64,000 bases of DNA from Schauerella fraxinea (GTDB lineage: Bacteria > Pseudomonadota > Gammaproteobacteria > Burkholderiales > Burkholderiaceae_B): contig JAVDKL010000002.1 in NCBI GenBank assembly GCA_030849965.1, forward strand, positions 310,001 through 374,000, written 5' to 3'. Positions 1 through 7,613 of the stretch are shown in pieces. The stretch's first letter is position 1. The number at the start of each line of letters is the position of its first letter. The notes beneath the pieces are model-generated. The model saw only the letters and a program-made list of their open reading frames with translations. It had not been told where the DNA came from and made no database searches. The position numbers were made by a program, and so were the translations under genes.

Positions 1-342
1 GGCGAAGCCGCAGTGCGCGGCACGCGTGAGCAGATGTGGTTTTTCATCGGGTGCATCGTGCCTGGATGGCTGGCCTGGCAGATCTCCAGCCTCACCGGCA
101 TCTACCTCGCCTCGATCGTCCCCACCACGTGGTCGCTCGATTTCGCGGCCGTTCTGGCCCTCCTGGCCATCACGATTCCGCTGGCCAGTTCGCGCCCCAT
201 TCTCGTGGCCATGTTGGCGGCCGGGATGGTGGCGTGGGTCGGGCAGATGTTTCCCTTGCGCTTGGGGCTTGCGGCTGCGGTATTCGCCGGCATCGTGGCC
301 GGCATGCTCGCTGAGCGCTTTTTGCCGGAGCGGCGTCCATGA
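1..342 (+). CDS. azlC: AzlC-family branched-chain amino acid exporter, large subunit (3' part only)
   Basis: The reading frame is open from the first base, so this is the C-terminal part (about 113 residues) of a protein that starts outside the window. It consists of hydrophobic stretches separated by short loops and ends in a basic tail. AzlC and AzlD together form an inner-membrane exporter for branched-chain amino acids. The identity rests mainly on the next gene: the stop codon overlaps the AzlD start codon in an ATGA, the usual coupled arrangement. The N-terminal half cannot be judged here. Confidence 0.8.
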   Translation, partial: GEAAVRGTREQMWFFIGCIVPGWLAWQISSLTGIYLASIVPTTWSLDFAAVLALLAITIPLASSRPILVAMLAAGMVAWVGQMFPLRLGLAAAVFAGIVAGMLAERFLPERRP

Positions 343-674
343 GTGATCTGGTGTGGCAAGAGTGGTACGCCGTTCTCGCCGTCGTGTTGTTGTTTATCTG
401 CAGTGTGGTCACGCGCTCGGGTTATATGGTGTTCGGCGACTACCTGCCGCTGCCCGATAGCGTGCGCCGCGCGCTGCGTTATGCGCCGGCATCGGCCCTG
501 ACCGCCATCGTGCTGCCCGATATGCTTCCCTGGACGGCGGCGGCCGGTCCCACCTTCGATTACCGGCTGGTGGCGGGCATTGTGGCCACCCTCGTTTTCT
601 TGCGCACGCGCAGTGCTGTCATGGTGATTGTGAGCGGGATGGCCACACTTTGGCTGCTGCGTTGGGTGACGTAA
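339..674 (+). CDS. azlD: AzlD-family branched-chain amino acid transport protein
   Basis: A 111-residue protein with about four membrane segments and a central motif around LRYAPASALTAIVLPDM (residues 46-62) typical of the small AzlD subunit. Its ATG overlaps the azlC stop, so the two are translationally coupled and probably make one exporter complex in the inner membrane. Length is normal for the family (about 100-110). No strong terminator follows; the 143 bp to the helicase gene contain an imperfect hairpin (CGAAGC and GCTTCG arms, around 742-768) that lies in the probable helicase leader. Confidence 0.85.
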   Translation: MSDLVWQEWYAVLAVVLLFICSVVTRSGYMVFGDYLPLPDSVRRALRYAPASALTAIVLPDMLPWTAAAGPTFDYRLVAGIVATLVFLRTRSAVMVIVSGMATLWLLRWVT

Positions 675-817
675 TAACGATTTTTGGCTGGGTGCGTTAA
701 ACTAGCAGGATTCCTAGCCCAACGGCCCGGTGCCTGGCGATCGAAGCGTCTCTTGTATGACGGCTTCGCGGTACTTACATCCGCACAGCGTAATCGGTTC
801 CGGCACCTGCCCAGTAC

Positions 818-2287
818 ATGACTCAAGAAATTTCCTCCGTCGCACCCGCGACTGACGCACCCTCGTGCACGTTCTCCGATTTCGATCTGCATCCGTTGTT
901 GCTGCAATCGATCGTCGAGACGGGCTACACGACGCCCACGCCTATCCAGGCGCAGGCCATTCCTGTCGTGATCGAGGGGCGCGACGTCATGGGGGCGGCG
1001 CAAACCGGCACCGGCAAAACGGCAGCGTTCACGGTGCCGATCCTGCATCGCATCATGCCGATGGCCAATGCCAGCGCCTCGCCTGCGCGCCATCCCGTAC
1101 GCGCCTTGATCCTGACGCCCACGCGTGAATTGGCGGATCAGGTTGCCGAAAGCGTGCGCCGTTACGCCAAGCGCACCCCGCTGCGTTCGGCCGTGGTTTT
1201 TGGCGGCGTGGATATCGGCCCGCAGAAGCAAGCGTTGCGCGAGGGCTGCGAAGTGCTCATCGCCACGCCCGGCCGGCTACTCGACCACGTCGAACAAAAG
1301 AACGTGAATCTTGGCCAGGTCGGCATCCTCGTGCTTGACGAGGCCGACCGCATGCTCGATATGGGCTTTTTGCCCGATCTCGAGCGCATCATGCGTCTGT
1401 TGCCGGCACAGCGCCAGACGCTGCTGTTTTCGGCCACCTTCAGCGGCGAAATCCGCAAACTGGGCCGTACTTATCTCAAGTCGCCGACCGAGATCGAGGT
1501 CGCAGCACGCAATGCGACCGCCGAAAATGTGACGCAAATCGCGTATGAGATGTCCAGCGACGCCAAGCGTGCCGCGGTAGTTCACCTGGTCAAGTCGCGT
1601 GGCTTGAAACAAGTGATCGTCTTTTCGAACACCAAGATCGGCACCGGCCGCCTGGCGCGTCAGTTGGTACTGGACGGCGTTACGGCCGAATCCATTCATG
1701 GCGATAAAAGCCAGCTCGACCGCATGAAGGCCCTTGAAGCCTTCAAGGCCGGCGAGCTCGAAGTGCTGGTGGCCACCGATGTGGCTGCGCGCGGATTGGA
1801 CGTGGCCGGTGTGCCTTGCGTGATCAACTACGATCTGCCGTACAACGCCGAAGATTATGTGCACCGTATCGGCCGTACCGGTCGAGCCGGCGCGTCGGGC
1901 GAAGCCATCGCGCTTTACACGCCTGATGAAGAAAAATTTCTTCTCGATATCGAGAAGCTGATCAAGTATCAGGTGCCGCGCGGCAAGCTGGACGTGCCAG
2001 CCGAATTGGTCGCGCGCAGTCACACGCGGTCGAGCGAGCCCCGCGAGCGTCCTGCCCGTGGCGAACGTCCGGAGCGCGGTGACCGTGCCGAGCGGCCTGA
2101 ACGTGGCGATCGCAGCGAGCGCCCCGCGCGTTCGAGCAATCGCCGTGGTCCTGCGGTAGATGATTTCTTCTTAAAGCCGTACGAGCCGTCGGCCGCCAGC
2201 GAGCAATCGGCGGTGCCCGATGAGCCCGTGCGCCCCGCGCTCAAGCGCCAGACTGCTGTATTGCTTGGCGGCGGCGGCAAGGCCTGA
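818..2287 (+). CDS. rhlE: DEAD-box ATP-dependent RNA helicase, RhlE type
   Basis: A 489-residue helicase with all DEAD-box motifs in order: Q-motif region (about 19-50), AQTGTGKT (61-68), PTREL (101-105), TPGR (150-153), DEAD (174-177), SAT (205-207), ATDVAARGLD (319-328) and HRIGRTGR (349-356). It unwinds RNA duplexes in ribosome assembly or RNA turnover. The C-terminal tail (about 400-445) is a low-complexity stretch of Arg, Glu, Pro, Gly and Asp in repeated GER/GDR/ERP units, as in RhlE-like proteins that bind RNA through a basic tail. The ATG at 818 gives an N-terminus of normal length. RhlE is preferred over DbpA/SrmB because of the overall length and tail; subfamily is inference. Confidence 0.92.
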   Translation: MTQEISSVAPATDAPSCTFSDFDLHPLLLQSIVETGYTTPTPIQAQAIPVVIEGRDVMGAAQTGTGKTAAFTVPILHRIMPMANASASPARHPVRALILTPTRELADQVAESVRRYAKRTPLRSAVVFGGVDIGPQKQALREGCEVLIATPGRLLDHVEQKNVNLGQVGILVLDEADRMLDMGFLPDLERIMRLLPAQRQTLLFSATFSGEIRKLGRTYLKSPTEIEVAARNATAENVTQIAYEMSSDAKRAAVVHLVKSRGLKQVIVFSNTKIGTGRLARQLVLDGVTAESIHGDKSQLDRMKALEAFKAGELEVLVATDVAARGLDVAGVPCVINYDLPYNAEDYVHRIGRTGRAGASGEAIALYTPDEEKFLLDIEKLIKYQVPRGKLDVPAELVARSHTRSSEPRERPARGERPERGDRAERPERGDRSERPARSSNRRGPAVDDFFLKPYEPSAASEQSAVPDEPVRPALKRQTAVLLGGGGKA

Positions 2288-2305
2288 TCAGTAGCCTCGC
2301 GCAGG

Positions 2306-2327
2306 CCAAGCCTCATCAGAGGCTTGG
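2306..2327. terminator. Perfect hairpin in convergent intergenic region
   Basis: Arms CCAAGCCTC (2306-2314) and GAGGCTTGG (2319-2327) are fully complementary around the loop ATCA. It lies 19 bp after the helicase stop and downstream of the minus-strand thioredoxin gene. No T-run follows on either strand, so it may be an RNA 3'-end stabiliser rather than a classic intrinsic terminator. Confidence 0.5.
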
Positions 2328-2342
2328 ATGAGCGGCTTGCCG

Positions 2343-2364
2343 GGAAACGCTCGCGAGCGTTTCC
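2343..2364. terminator. 22-bp perfect palindrome, candidate terminator hairpin of the thioredoxin-like gene
   Basis: A perfect self-complementary stretch with half-site GGAAACGCTCG ends 10 bp beyond the stop codon of the minus-strand thioredoxin-like gene. Together with the hairpin at 2306-2327 it makes a double stem-loop in the 87-bp gap between two convergent genes. No T-run follows on the minus strand. Confidence 0.45.
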
Positions 2365-2374
2365 GCCAGTCGCA

Positions 2375-2758
2375 TCAGGCTGCCTGCAGGCGCGTCCAGT
2401 CGGGCAGCTTCGTCGGCACCGCGGCACTCTCGGCGTTCAGGCTGTCCAGCAAACGTTCGAGATGGCCGATATGCGGCAGCATCGGTCCAAAAAACACATG
2501 GCGATCGCCATGGCGTACCGACAGCGTCGGAAAATTCTCCACATCCTCTTCGCCCAGCCATTCGGCGTGGTCTTCGATATCCACCCAGATAAACAGGGTA
2601 TTTGGCCGTGCGTCGGCCAGCGCGTCGAATTTCACGCGGTACGCACTGCAGGTGTCGCACCAGGCGGCGCAGTAGCACACCACGATGCGGTCGCGAGTGG
2701 TGTCGGCCAAGGCGGCGCGCAGCACCGCGGTATCGGAATCGGGAAGTAGGGCAGGCAT
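2375..2758 (-). CDS. Thioredoxin-like protein with WCDTC active site
   Basis: A 127-residue protein with a redox motif W-C-D-T-C (Trp33, Cys34-Cys37 counted from the ATG at 2758) and a likely cis-proline in ENFPTL. It has no signal peptide, so it probably works in the cytoplasm on disulfides or as a thiol reductant. The family is thioredoxin-like; CDTC differs from the classical CGPC, so it may have a specialised partner. An in-frame TTG lies five codons upstream (2773), but the ATG is preferred. It is divergent from the EI24 gene and convergent with the helicase. Confidence 0.8.
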   Translation of the reverse strand: MPALLPDSDTAVLRAALADTTRDRIVVCYCAAWCDTCSAYRVKFDALADARPNTLFIWVDIEDHAEWLGEEDVENFPTLSVRHGDRHVFFGPMLPHIGHLERLLDSLNAESAAVPTKLPDWTRLQAA

Positions 2759-2779
2759 CGTAAGCAGGGGCAATCCGGT

Positions 2780-2808
2780 TTGACTATGATACTCGGGATG
2801 CCTTTTAT
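2780..2808 (+). promoter_or_regulatory. Candidate sigma70 promoter of the EI24 gene
   Basis: TTGACT (2780-2785) is separated by 17 bp from TTTTAT (2803-2808), about 20 bp before the EI24 start codon. The -35 is good, the -10 only fair. Confidence 0.4.
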
Positions 2809-2826
2809 CCTTTTCAAGTCTTGCCT

Positions 2827-3678
2827 ATGACTCCGTCCGATCGTCGTCCTGCCGTCATCCCTCCCGGCGCCCCGGTTTCCGTGGGTTTCCGAGGCGTGGC
2901 CACCGCGTTCAAACGCGCAGCGGTGTCGCAGTGCCATCCCAGCATGCTGTTTGCCTTGCTGCTGCCGTTTCTCATCGTCTTCGTGGGCGCATTGCTGCTG
3001 TTGTGGTTCGGCTGGACGCCGCTCACGCAATGGCTTGCGGCCCAAGCCGCGCAGTGGGAGATCGTCAACGACGTGGATGCCTGGCTGGTGGCCGTGGGCC
3101 TTTTTTCCATCAAGCTTTGGCTGATTCCCATCCTGGCGTGCGTGATCCTGCTGCCAATCTCCGGCATCCTGGGGCTGGCAGTGGCGGCGGTGTTCGTCAT
3201 GCCCATCGTGTTGCGGCATATCGGGCCGCGCAACTACCCCGCAGTCGCTCGGATGGGGCGCCACGCCACGATGGTCAGCACCTGGAACGCCATCTGGGTC
3301 ATGGCTGCATTCGCGCTGGGCTGGGCGCTCACATTGCCCTTGTGGCTCGTGCCGCCGATGGCGGTGCTGCTGTCTGTCTTCTGGTGGGCCTTCGCGTTTT
3401 CACGCATGTTGCGCATCGACGCGATCGTGGATCACGCCAGCCCTGCCGAGCGCGCGCTTTTGCTGGCGCGGCATAACAAGGGCTTCTGGATGATCGGCTT
3501 TATCTGTGCCGTCATCAATTTGCTGCCCCCGGCCTGGATTGTGCTTCCTGTGTATTCGGCGCTCGTTTTTGCGCATTACGGATTGAACGCCCTCGAAGAC
3601 CTGCGCCGCTCGCAACCGGTTGCACCCGATCCTCTTGCCATTGACCCCCGGCAGATCGGCGCACCGCCCGCCCTTTAA
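2827..3678 (+). CDS. EI24 domain (CysZ-like) integral membrane protein
   Basis: A 283-residue protein with an N-terminal segment containing VGFRGVATAFKRA followed by about five or six hydrophobic membrane segments, including long ones near residues 40-62, 90-130, 155-190 and 220-250. This pattern fits the EI24/CysZ-like family of inner-membrane proteins; CysZ itself is linked to sulfate uptake, but a sulfate role is not shown here. An ATG at 2827 is preferred over a TTG two codons earlier. The next gene follows after 32 bp on the same strand, so they may be co-transcribed. Confidence 0.7.
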   Translation: MTPSDRRPAVIPPGAPVSVGFRGVATAFKRAAVSQCHPSMLFALLLPFLIVFVGALLLLWFGWTPLTQWLAAQAAQWEIVNDVDAWLVAVGLFSIKLWLIPILACVILLPISGILGLAVAAVFVMPIVLRHIGPRNYPAVARMGRHATMVSTWNAIWVMAAFALGWALTLPLWLVPPMAVLLSVFWWAFAFSRMLRIDAIVDHASPAERALLLARHNKGFWMIGFICAVINLLPPAWIVLPVYSALVFAHYGLNALEDLRRSQPVAPDPLAIDPRQIGAPPAL

Positions 3679-3710
3679 TACGTCGAAAAACCTTTCTGGA
3701 ACGACTAGTC

Positions 3711-4520
3711 ATGACTTCTGTTTCAACCGAGCGCCGCATCCGCCTCATCATCGTCGGCGATGAAATTCTGTCGGGACGGCGCCAGGATAAGCATTTCGGC
3801 AAAATCGTCGACATGCTGAGCGCCCGCGGTTTGTCGGTGCATCAGGCGCAATTGCTGCCCGATGACCGTGCCACGATGACCGATGCGTTCAAGGCCAGCT
3901 TCGCCAGTGGTGACATCGTCCTGTGCTGCGGCGGGATCGGCGCCACACCCGACGACCATACGCGTCAGGCGGCTGCCGCCGCGCTGGGCGTGCCGCTGGT
4001 GCTGCACCCCGAAGCCGAGCAACTCATCACCGCGCGTTGCGCCGAGATGGCCGAAAAAGGGCAGGGCAGCGCCGATATGTCGCTGCCTGAAAATCAGCAG
4101 CGCTTGCAGATGGGTACCTTCCCCGCCGGGTGCGAGATCGTTCCCAACCCGTACAACAAGATTCCCGGCTTCTTCATCGAGAATCACACCTTCGTACCGG
4201 GCTTCCCGGTGATGGCGTGGCCCATGCTCGAGTGGACGCTCGACACGCGCTACGCCGATCTGCATCATCGGACGCTGCACGCCGAACATTCCTTCCTGGT
4301 CTACAAGCTGCCCGAATCGCGCATCACGCCCGCCATGGTGTACGTGGAGGCACATTGGCCCGGCTTGCGCGCCTTCAGCCTGCCCAGCGTGGGCGAAAAT
4401 GGCGATCGGCCGCACATCGAGCTGGGTGTCAAGGGTGAACCCCTGGCGGCCGGCGAGGCGCTGGCTTACCTGCGCGACGAAGTCAGTCGGCTGGGCGGTG
4501 AATTTACCGTCGCGGCCTGA
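3711..4520 (+). CDS. CinA-like / molybdopterin-binding (MoCF) domain protein
   Basis: A 269-residue cytoplasmic protein opening with IRLIIVGDEILSG (residues 10-22), the signature of the MoCF_biosynth domain found in CinA and MoeA/MogA. A second conserved block, GGIGATPDDHTRQ, lies near residues 73-85. It is much shorter than full CinA (about 400) and has no C-terminal amidohydrolase domain, so nicotinamide-nucleotide recycling cannot be assumed. It is probably the stand-alone competence/damage-inducible protein A-like family of proteobacteria. Sure about the fold, unsure about the substrate. Confidence 0.8.
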   Translation: MTSVSTERRIRLIIVGDEILSGRRQDKHFGKIVDMLSARGLSVHQAQLLPDDRATMTDAFKASFASGDIVLCCGGIGATPDDHTRQAAAAALGVPLVLHPEAEQLITARCAEMAEKGQGSADMSLPENQQRLQMGTFPAGCEIVPNPYNKIPGFFIENHTFVPGFPVMAWPMLEWTLDTRYADLHHRTLHAEHSFLVYKLPESRITPAMVYVEAHWPGLRAFSLPSVGENGDRPHIELGVKGEPLAAGEALAYLRDEVSRLGGEFTVAA

Positions 4521-4573
4521 CCGGCGAGCCGCCGCGCGGCGGACAGTTTTGGTCTGCAAATCATGGTGAGATT

Positions 4574-4586
4574 TCACAATATGGGA
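4574..4586. promoter_or_regulatory. Candidate IclR-type operator
   Basis: The imperfect palindrome TCACAATATGGGA (symmetric at TC-CA---TG-GA) lies about 85 bp upstream of the IclR gene and abuts a -10-like TAGAAT (4587-4592). IclR-family regulators often bind such short AT-centred palindromes and repress themselves. Confidence 0.4.
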
Positions 4587-4670
4587 TAGAATTCGTCGCA
4601 TTGCCGTCTTTGTTGCGGTGCGGCGCGAGTCTGCTCCCATCGTTTCGGCGCTCTCGGTTCGACCCACGCT

Positions 4671-5504
4671 ATGGCACGTCATTCTACGAACGATGCTCTT
4701 TCCGGCGATGTCCGGGGTGATGGTGCGCCTGGTCCGGCACTGGCCATTCAAGTCATCGAGCGCGCCATGCGTTTGCTCGATGCGCTGGCGCAGCAGCCCG
4801 ATCCCGTCGCGTTAAAAGAGCTGGCCGCCCGCACCGGGCTGCATGCCTCAACCGCGCACCGCATTCTCAACGATCTCGTGATCGGTCGATACGTTGAGCG
4901 GGTCGACAACGGCATCTATCAACTTGGCATGCGCCTGCTGGAGTTGGGTTCGCTCGTGAAGGGGCGGCTGAACGTCCGCGAGGCTGCCGTGGCGGCCATG
5001 CGTGCGTTGCACAAGCTCACGGGTCAAACGGTCAACTTGTCGGTTCAACAAGGTGACGAGATCGTTTATGTGGACCGCGCCTGGAGCGAGCGGTCGGGCA
5101 TGCAGGTGGTGCGCGCCATCGGCGGCCGGGCGCCCTTGCACCTGACATCGACAGGCAAACTCTTTTTGTCCGAGGGCGACACCCGCGGCGTACGCGCTTA
5201 CGCGCTGCGTACCGGGCTGGCCGGCCACACGCGCAACAGCCTGACCGATCTGGATAAGCTCGAGCGCGAACTCTCGCTCGTGCGGCGTCACGGCTATGCG
5301 CGCGACAACGAAGAACTCGAACTCGGGGTGCGCTGCATCGCGGCCGGCATCTACGACGACTCCGGCAAGCTCGTGGCGGGACTCTCGATTTCCGCGCCGG
5401 CCGAGCGCTTGCATGATGAATGGATCGCGCACCTCATCCGCACGGCAAGCGAGATCTCGGAGGCGCTGGGGTACGAGGCGCCCACGCCACCGATGCGCCA
5501 ATAA
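4671..5504 (+). CDS. IclR-family transcriptional regulator
   Basis: A 277-residue regulator. The winged helix-turn-helix lies at about residues 25-85 (IERAMRLLDALAQ, then ASTAHRILNDLV), followed by the IclR effector-binding domain (about 95-270) with the conserved block GGRAPLHLTSTGKLFL and, near the end, a typical GVRCIAAGIYDDSG motif. Length is typical. It probably senses a small organic acid or aromatic compound. The convergent neighbour is a Bug solute receptor, a common pairing that suggests but does not prove a shared substrate. A candidate operator lies upstream at 4574-4586. Confidence 0.9.
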   Translation: MARHSTNDALSGDVRGDGAPGPALAIQVIERAMRLLDALAQQPDPVALKELAARTGLHASTAHRILNDLVIGRYVERVDNGIYQLGMRLLELGSLVKGRLNVREAAVAAMRALHKLTGQTVNLSVQQGDEIVYVDRAWSERSGMQVVRAIGGRAPLHLTSTGKLFLSEGDTRGVRAYALRTGLAGHTRNSLTDLDKLERELSLVRRHGYARDNEELELGVRCIAAGIYDDSGKLVAGLSISAPAERLHDEWIAHLIRTASEISEALGYEAPTPPMRQ

Positions 5505-5506
5505 AA

Positions 5507-5531
5507 ACGCCCTGCCACGAGGGCAGGGCGT
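5507..5531 (-). terminator. Rho-independent terminator of the Bug receptor gene
   Basis: Ten-base-pair arms ACGCCCTGCC and GGCAGGGCGT flank a 5-base loop. Read on the minus strand the stem is followed by a run of T (AAAAA at 5503-5507 on plus). It overlaps the end region of the convergent IclR gene and may also stop that transcript. Confidence 0.85.
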
Positions 5532-5566
5532 CGAGGATCCCGCAGTGTGAAGCTGCGGGGATATCG

Positions 5567-6544
5567 TTATTGTGGTTGTACGTTGGCTTTCTTGAAGAGC
5601 TCGGCCCATTGCGGCACTTGCTGCGTGACCTTGGCGGTCAGCGCTTGCGGATTGGCCTCCGCTGTCAGCACCGAAGCACCCAACAAGCGCATGCGTTCCT
5701 GGAACTTGGGATCGGCCAAGCCGGTTTGCAGCGATTTCACCAGCTTGTCGACCACCGGCTGGGGCGTACCCTTCGGTACCCACATGCCGTGCCAGATGCC
5801 GACCTGGAAGCCCTTGAAGCCCGATTCATCCATCGTGGGCAGGTCAGGCAGCGTGGGAACGCGCTTCAGGCTGGTCACGGCATAGGCCTTGACCTTCTTG
5901 CCGTCGATCTGCTGCGTGGTGTTGGTGGTTTGATCGCACATCATATCGACCTGCTTGCCCAGCAAATCGTTCATGGCGGGCGCCGTCCCCTTGTACGGAA
6001 TCGTGAGCAGTTCCGTGCCCAGCGCATCCATCAGCATCGTGCCGCACAGGTGACTGGCCGCGCCCACGCCGGCGTTGGCCAATGACACTTTCTCTTTGTT
6101 CTTGAGAATGTAGTCTTTCAGCTCGGCCACGTTGTTGGGCGGAAAATCTTCGCGCGCGATGATGGTCATCGGCACATCGACCACCAGGCCGATCGGCTCG
6201 AAGCCCTTGAGCGCGTCGTAACCGGGGTTCTTGTACAGCGACGGTGCCGTCGAGAAACCGACGTGCATCAGCAAGACGCTGTAGCCATCGGGTGCTGAGC
6301 GCGCGACCTGGCTGGTGCCGATCGTGCCGCCGGCACCGCCTTTGTTTTCGACCACGACGGTTTGACCCAACGACGGGCGCATGGCTTCGGCCAAAGAGCG
6401 CGCCACGCTATCGGTGGGGCCGCCGGCCGCAAAGGGTACAACCATGTTGATCGGACGTTCTGGATACTCGGCTTGAGCGGAACCTGCCGCGAACAGGGTG
6501 GCCGTCGCAAGGATTGCGGACAGCGTGCGTAAGCGAGTGGTCAT
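5567..6544 (-). CDS. Bug-family (TctC-like) periplasmic solute-binding receptor
   Basis: A 325-residue exported protein. A signal peptide (residues 1-25, hydrophobic core LSAILATATLFAAG, cleavage near AQA-EYP) is followed by the Bug signature YPERPINMVVPFAAGGPTDS, which forms the ligand pocket for carboxylates. Bug proteins are greatly expanded in Bordetella-type bacteria and serve as extracytoplasmic receptors, sometimes with TctA/TctB permeases and often orphan, as here. The ATG at 6544 has GGAG nearby upstream; an earlier TTG would add five residues. It is convergent with the IclR gene and has its own terminator. Confidence 0.93.
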   Translation of the reverse strand: MTTRLRTLSAILATATLFAAGSAQAEYPERPINMVVPFAAGGPTDSVARSLAEAMRPSLGQTVVVENKGGAGGTIGTSQVARSAPDGYSVLLMHVGFSTAPSLYKNPGYDALKGFEPIGLVVDVPMTIIAREDFPPNNVAELKDYILKNKEKVSLANAGVGAASHLCGTMLMDALGTELLTIPYKGTAPAMNDLLGKQVDMMCDQTTNTTQQIDGKKVKAYAVTSLKRVPTLPDLPTMDESGFKGFQVGIWHGMWVPKGTPQPVVDKLVKSLQTGLADPKFQERMRLLGASVLTAEANPQALTAKVTQQVPQWAELFKKANVQPQ

Positions 6545-6602
6545 AGTGTCTCCGTACAAATATTGTTATCGGCTGTTCTTTCAATCTGTGACAGCGCGCC
6601 GC

Positions 6603-6675
6603 AAGTCTAGTGAGTTTTAGACTGTACGTCATCCGGGGTTCCCCTAACCGTAAGTCTCGTGAAAGTTCCTGAGAC
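6603..6675. repeat. Two copies of AAGTCTNGTGA, each continued into an inverted repeat
   Basis: AAGTCTAGTGA (6603-6613) and AAGTCTCGTGA (6652-6662) are 49 bp apart. The first continues to TTAGACT (arms AGTCTA 6604-6609 and TAGACT 6618-6623), the second to GAGAC (6671-6675), so both copies are operator-like inverted repeats. They lie in the divergent region between the Bug gene and the phasin gene, which has about 300 bp and no coding sequence. Confidence 0.45.
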
Positions 6676-6693
6676 CCGCGCCAATGCTGAATG

Positions 6694-6706
6694 TTGCGCT
6701 GCGCAA
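6694..6706. promoter_or_regulatory. Palindrome upstream of the phasin promoter
   Basis: TTGCGCTGCGCAA is a perfect 13-bp palindrome ending 7 bp before the phasin -35 box. Its left part TTGCG-TGC recurs in the inverted repeat at the start of transcription (6747-6761). The pair resembles binding sites of a PhaR-type phasin repressor, but I have no verified consensus for this organism. Confidence 0.45.
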
Positions 6707-6713
6707 AAAGTGC

Positions 6714-6741
6714 TTGACAGTAAAAACTGATCGCCTAAAAT
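6714..6741 (+). promoter_or_regulatory. Sigma70 promoter of the phasin gene
   Basis: A perfect -35 TTGACA (6714-6719) is followed after 16 bp by TAAAAT (6736-6741). This predicts a strong promoter and a leader of about 100 nt before the phasin start codon. Confidence 0.75.
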
Positions 6742-6746
6742 GGGTT

Positions 6747-6761
6747 TGTTGCGTTGCAACA
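6747..6761. promoter_or_regulatory. Inverted repeat at the phasin transcription start
   Basis: TGTTGC and GCAACA are separated by GTT just downstream of the -10 box, a position where a repressor would block RNA polymerase. It shares TTGCG-TGC with the palindrome at 6694-6706. Confidence 0.45.
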
Positions 6762-6848
6762 TGGAACCGGCACCAGTACCCACCGGTTCAACCGAACGGG
6801 CTTTTTTCCTAAACCATGCCGTGTCGGTCCATCCCAGAGGAGAGTTAG

Positions 6849-7430
6849 ATGAACGCCATTCCCGAACAGTTGTTTGCCCGTCAGAAATCCGCGATCGATA
6901 CCGTTATCGCTACGCAGTCGGCATTGTTTTCCGGCTTCGAAAAGCTGATCGACCTGAACATGAAAGTCATGCGCGCCACGCTCGACGAAGTTTCGCAAAC
7001 GTCGCAGCAAGCCGCTGGCGTGCAGGATCCGCAAGAAGCACTGACGTTCGCAACCTCGATTGCCCAGCCCAATGCCGAGAAAGCGTTGGCCTACGGCAAG
7101 CATGTCTATGACATCGTTGCCGGCGTGCAAGGCGATTTGGCCAAGTTGAGCGAATCGCAAGTTGCCGATGCGCAGAAGCAAATGGCCGACGTGATCGATC
7201 AGATGGCCAAGAGCGCGCCCACCGGTTCCGAAGGTGCCGTGGCCATGCTGAAGTCGTCGTTGGCCACCGCCAACAGTGCCTATGATTCGATGACCAAGGC
7301 TGCCAAGCAGGCTGCTGAAGTTGCTGAAACGAATTTGAATGCCGCCACGAACGCGAGCTTTAAAGCCGCCTCGGATGCCGCCGACGCCGCCAATAAAGTC
7401 GCCTCCCGCACGCGCCGCACCGCCGCCTGA
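6849..7430 (+). CDS. phaP: Phasin (polyhydroxyalkanoate granule-associated protein)
   Basis: A 193-residue, almost entirely helical, Ala/Lys/Gln-rich protein typical of the PhaP phasin family: an N-terminal PEQLFARQKSAIDT, then LFSGFEKLIDLN near residues 28-39 and long amphipathic helices. Phasins coat polyhydroxybutyrate granules and control their size and number. A GAGGAG ribosome-binding site lies just before the ATG, a strong promoter lies at 6714-6741 and an intrinsic terminator at 7507, so it is a single-gene unit with high expected expression. No PHA synthase gene is in the window. Confidence 0.92.
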   Translation: MNAIPEQLFARQKSAIDTVIATQSALFSGFEKLIDLNMKVMRATLDEVSQTSQQAAGVQDPQEALTFATSIAQPNAEKALAYGKHVYDIVAGVQGDLAKLSESQVADAQKQMADVIDQMAKSAPTGSEGAVAMLKSSLATANSAYDSMTKAAKQAAEVAETNLNAATNASFKAASDAADAANKVASRTRRTAA

Positions 7431-7506
7431 TTGGGGCAGTGCCAGCCGTTCGGCGCCGTTGCAGGTTGACGTGCCGGATGGGGAGCACCTAGCTGGATAA
7501 GTATTG

Positions 7507-7532
7507 AGCCGCCTTCAAGGGCGGCTTTTTTT
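7507..7532 (+). terminator. Rho-independent terminator of the phasin gene
   Basis: AGCCGCC (7507-7513) pairs with GGCGGCT (7520-7526) around a 6-base loop and is followed by a run of seven T, about 75 bp after the phasin stop. Confidence 0.9.
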
Positions 7533-7613
7533 ATGCTTAATAGTTGCGATACGAGAAATGTTCTTTGCTTGCCCGTATCGGCGTCCACGGTGCCTTCTGG
7601 CGCCTTTTGGTGC

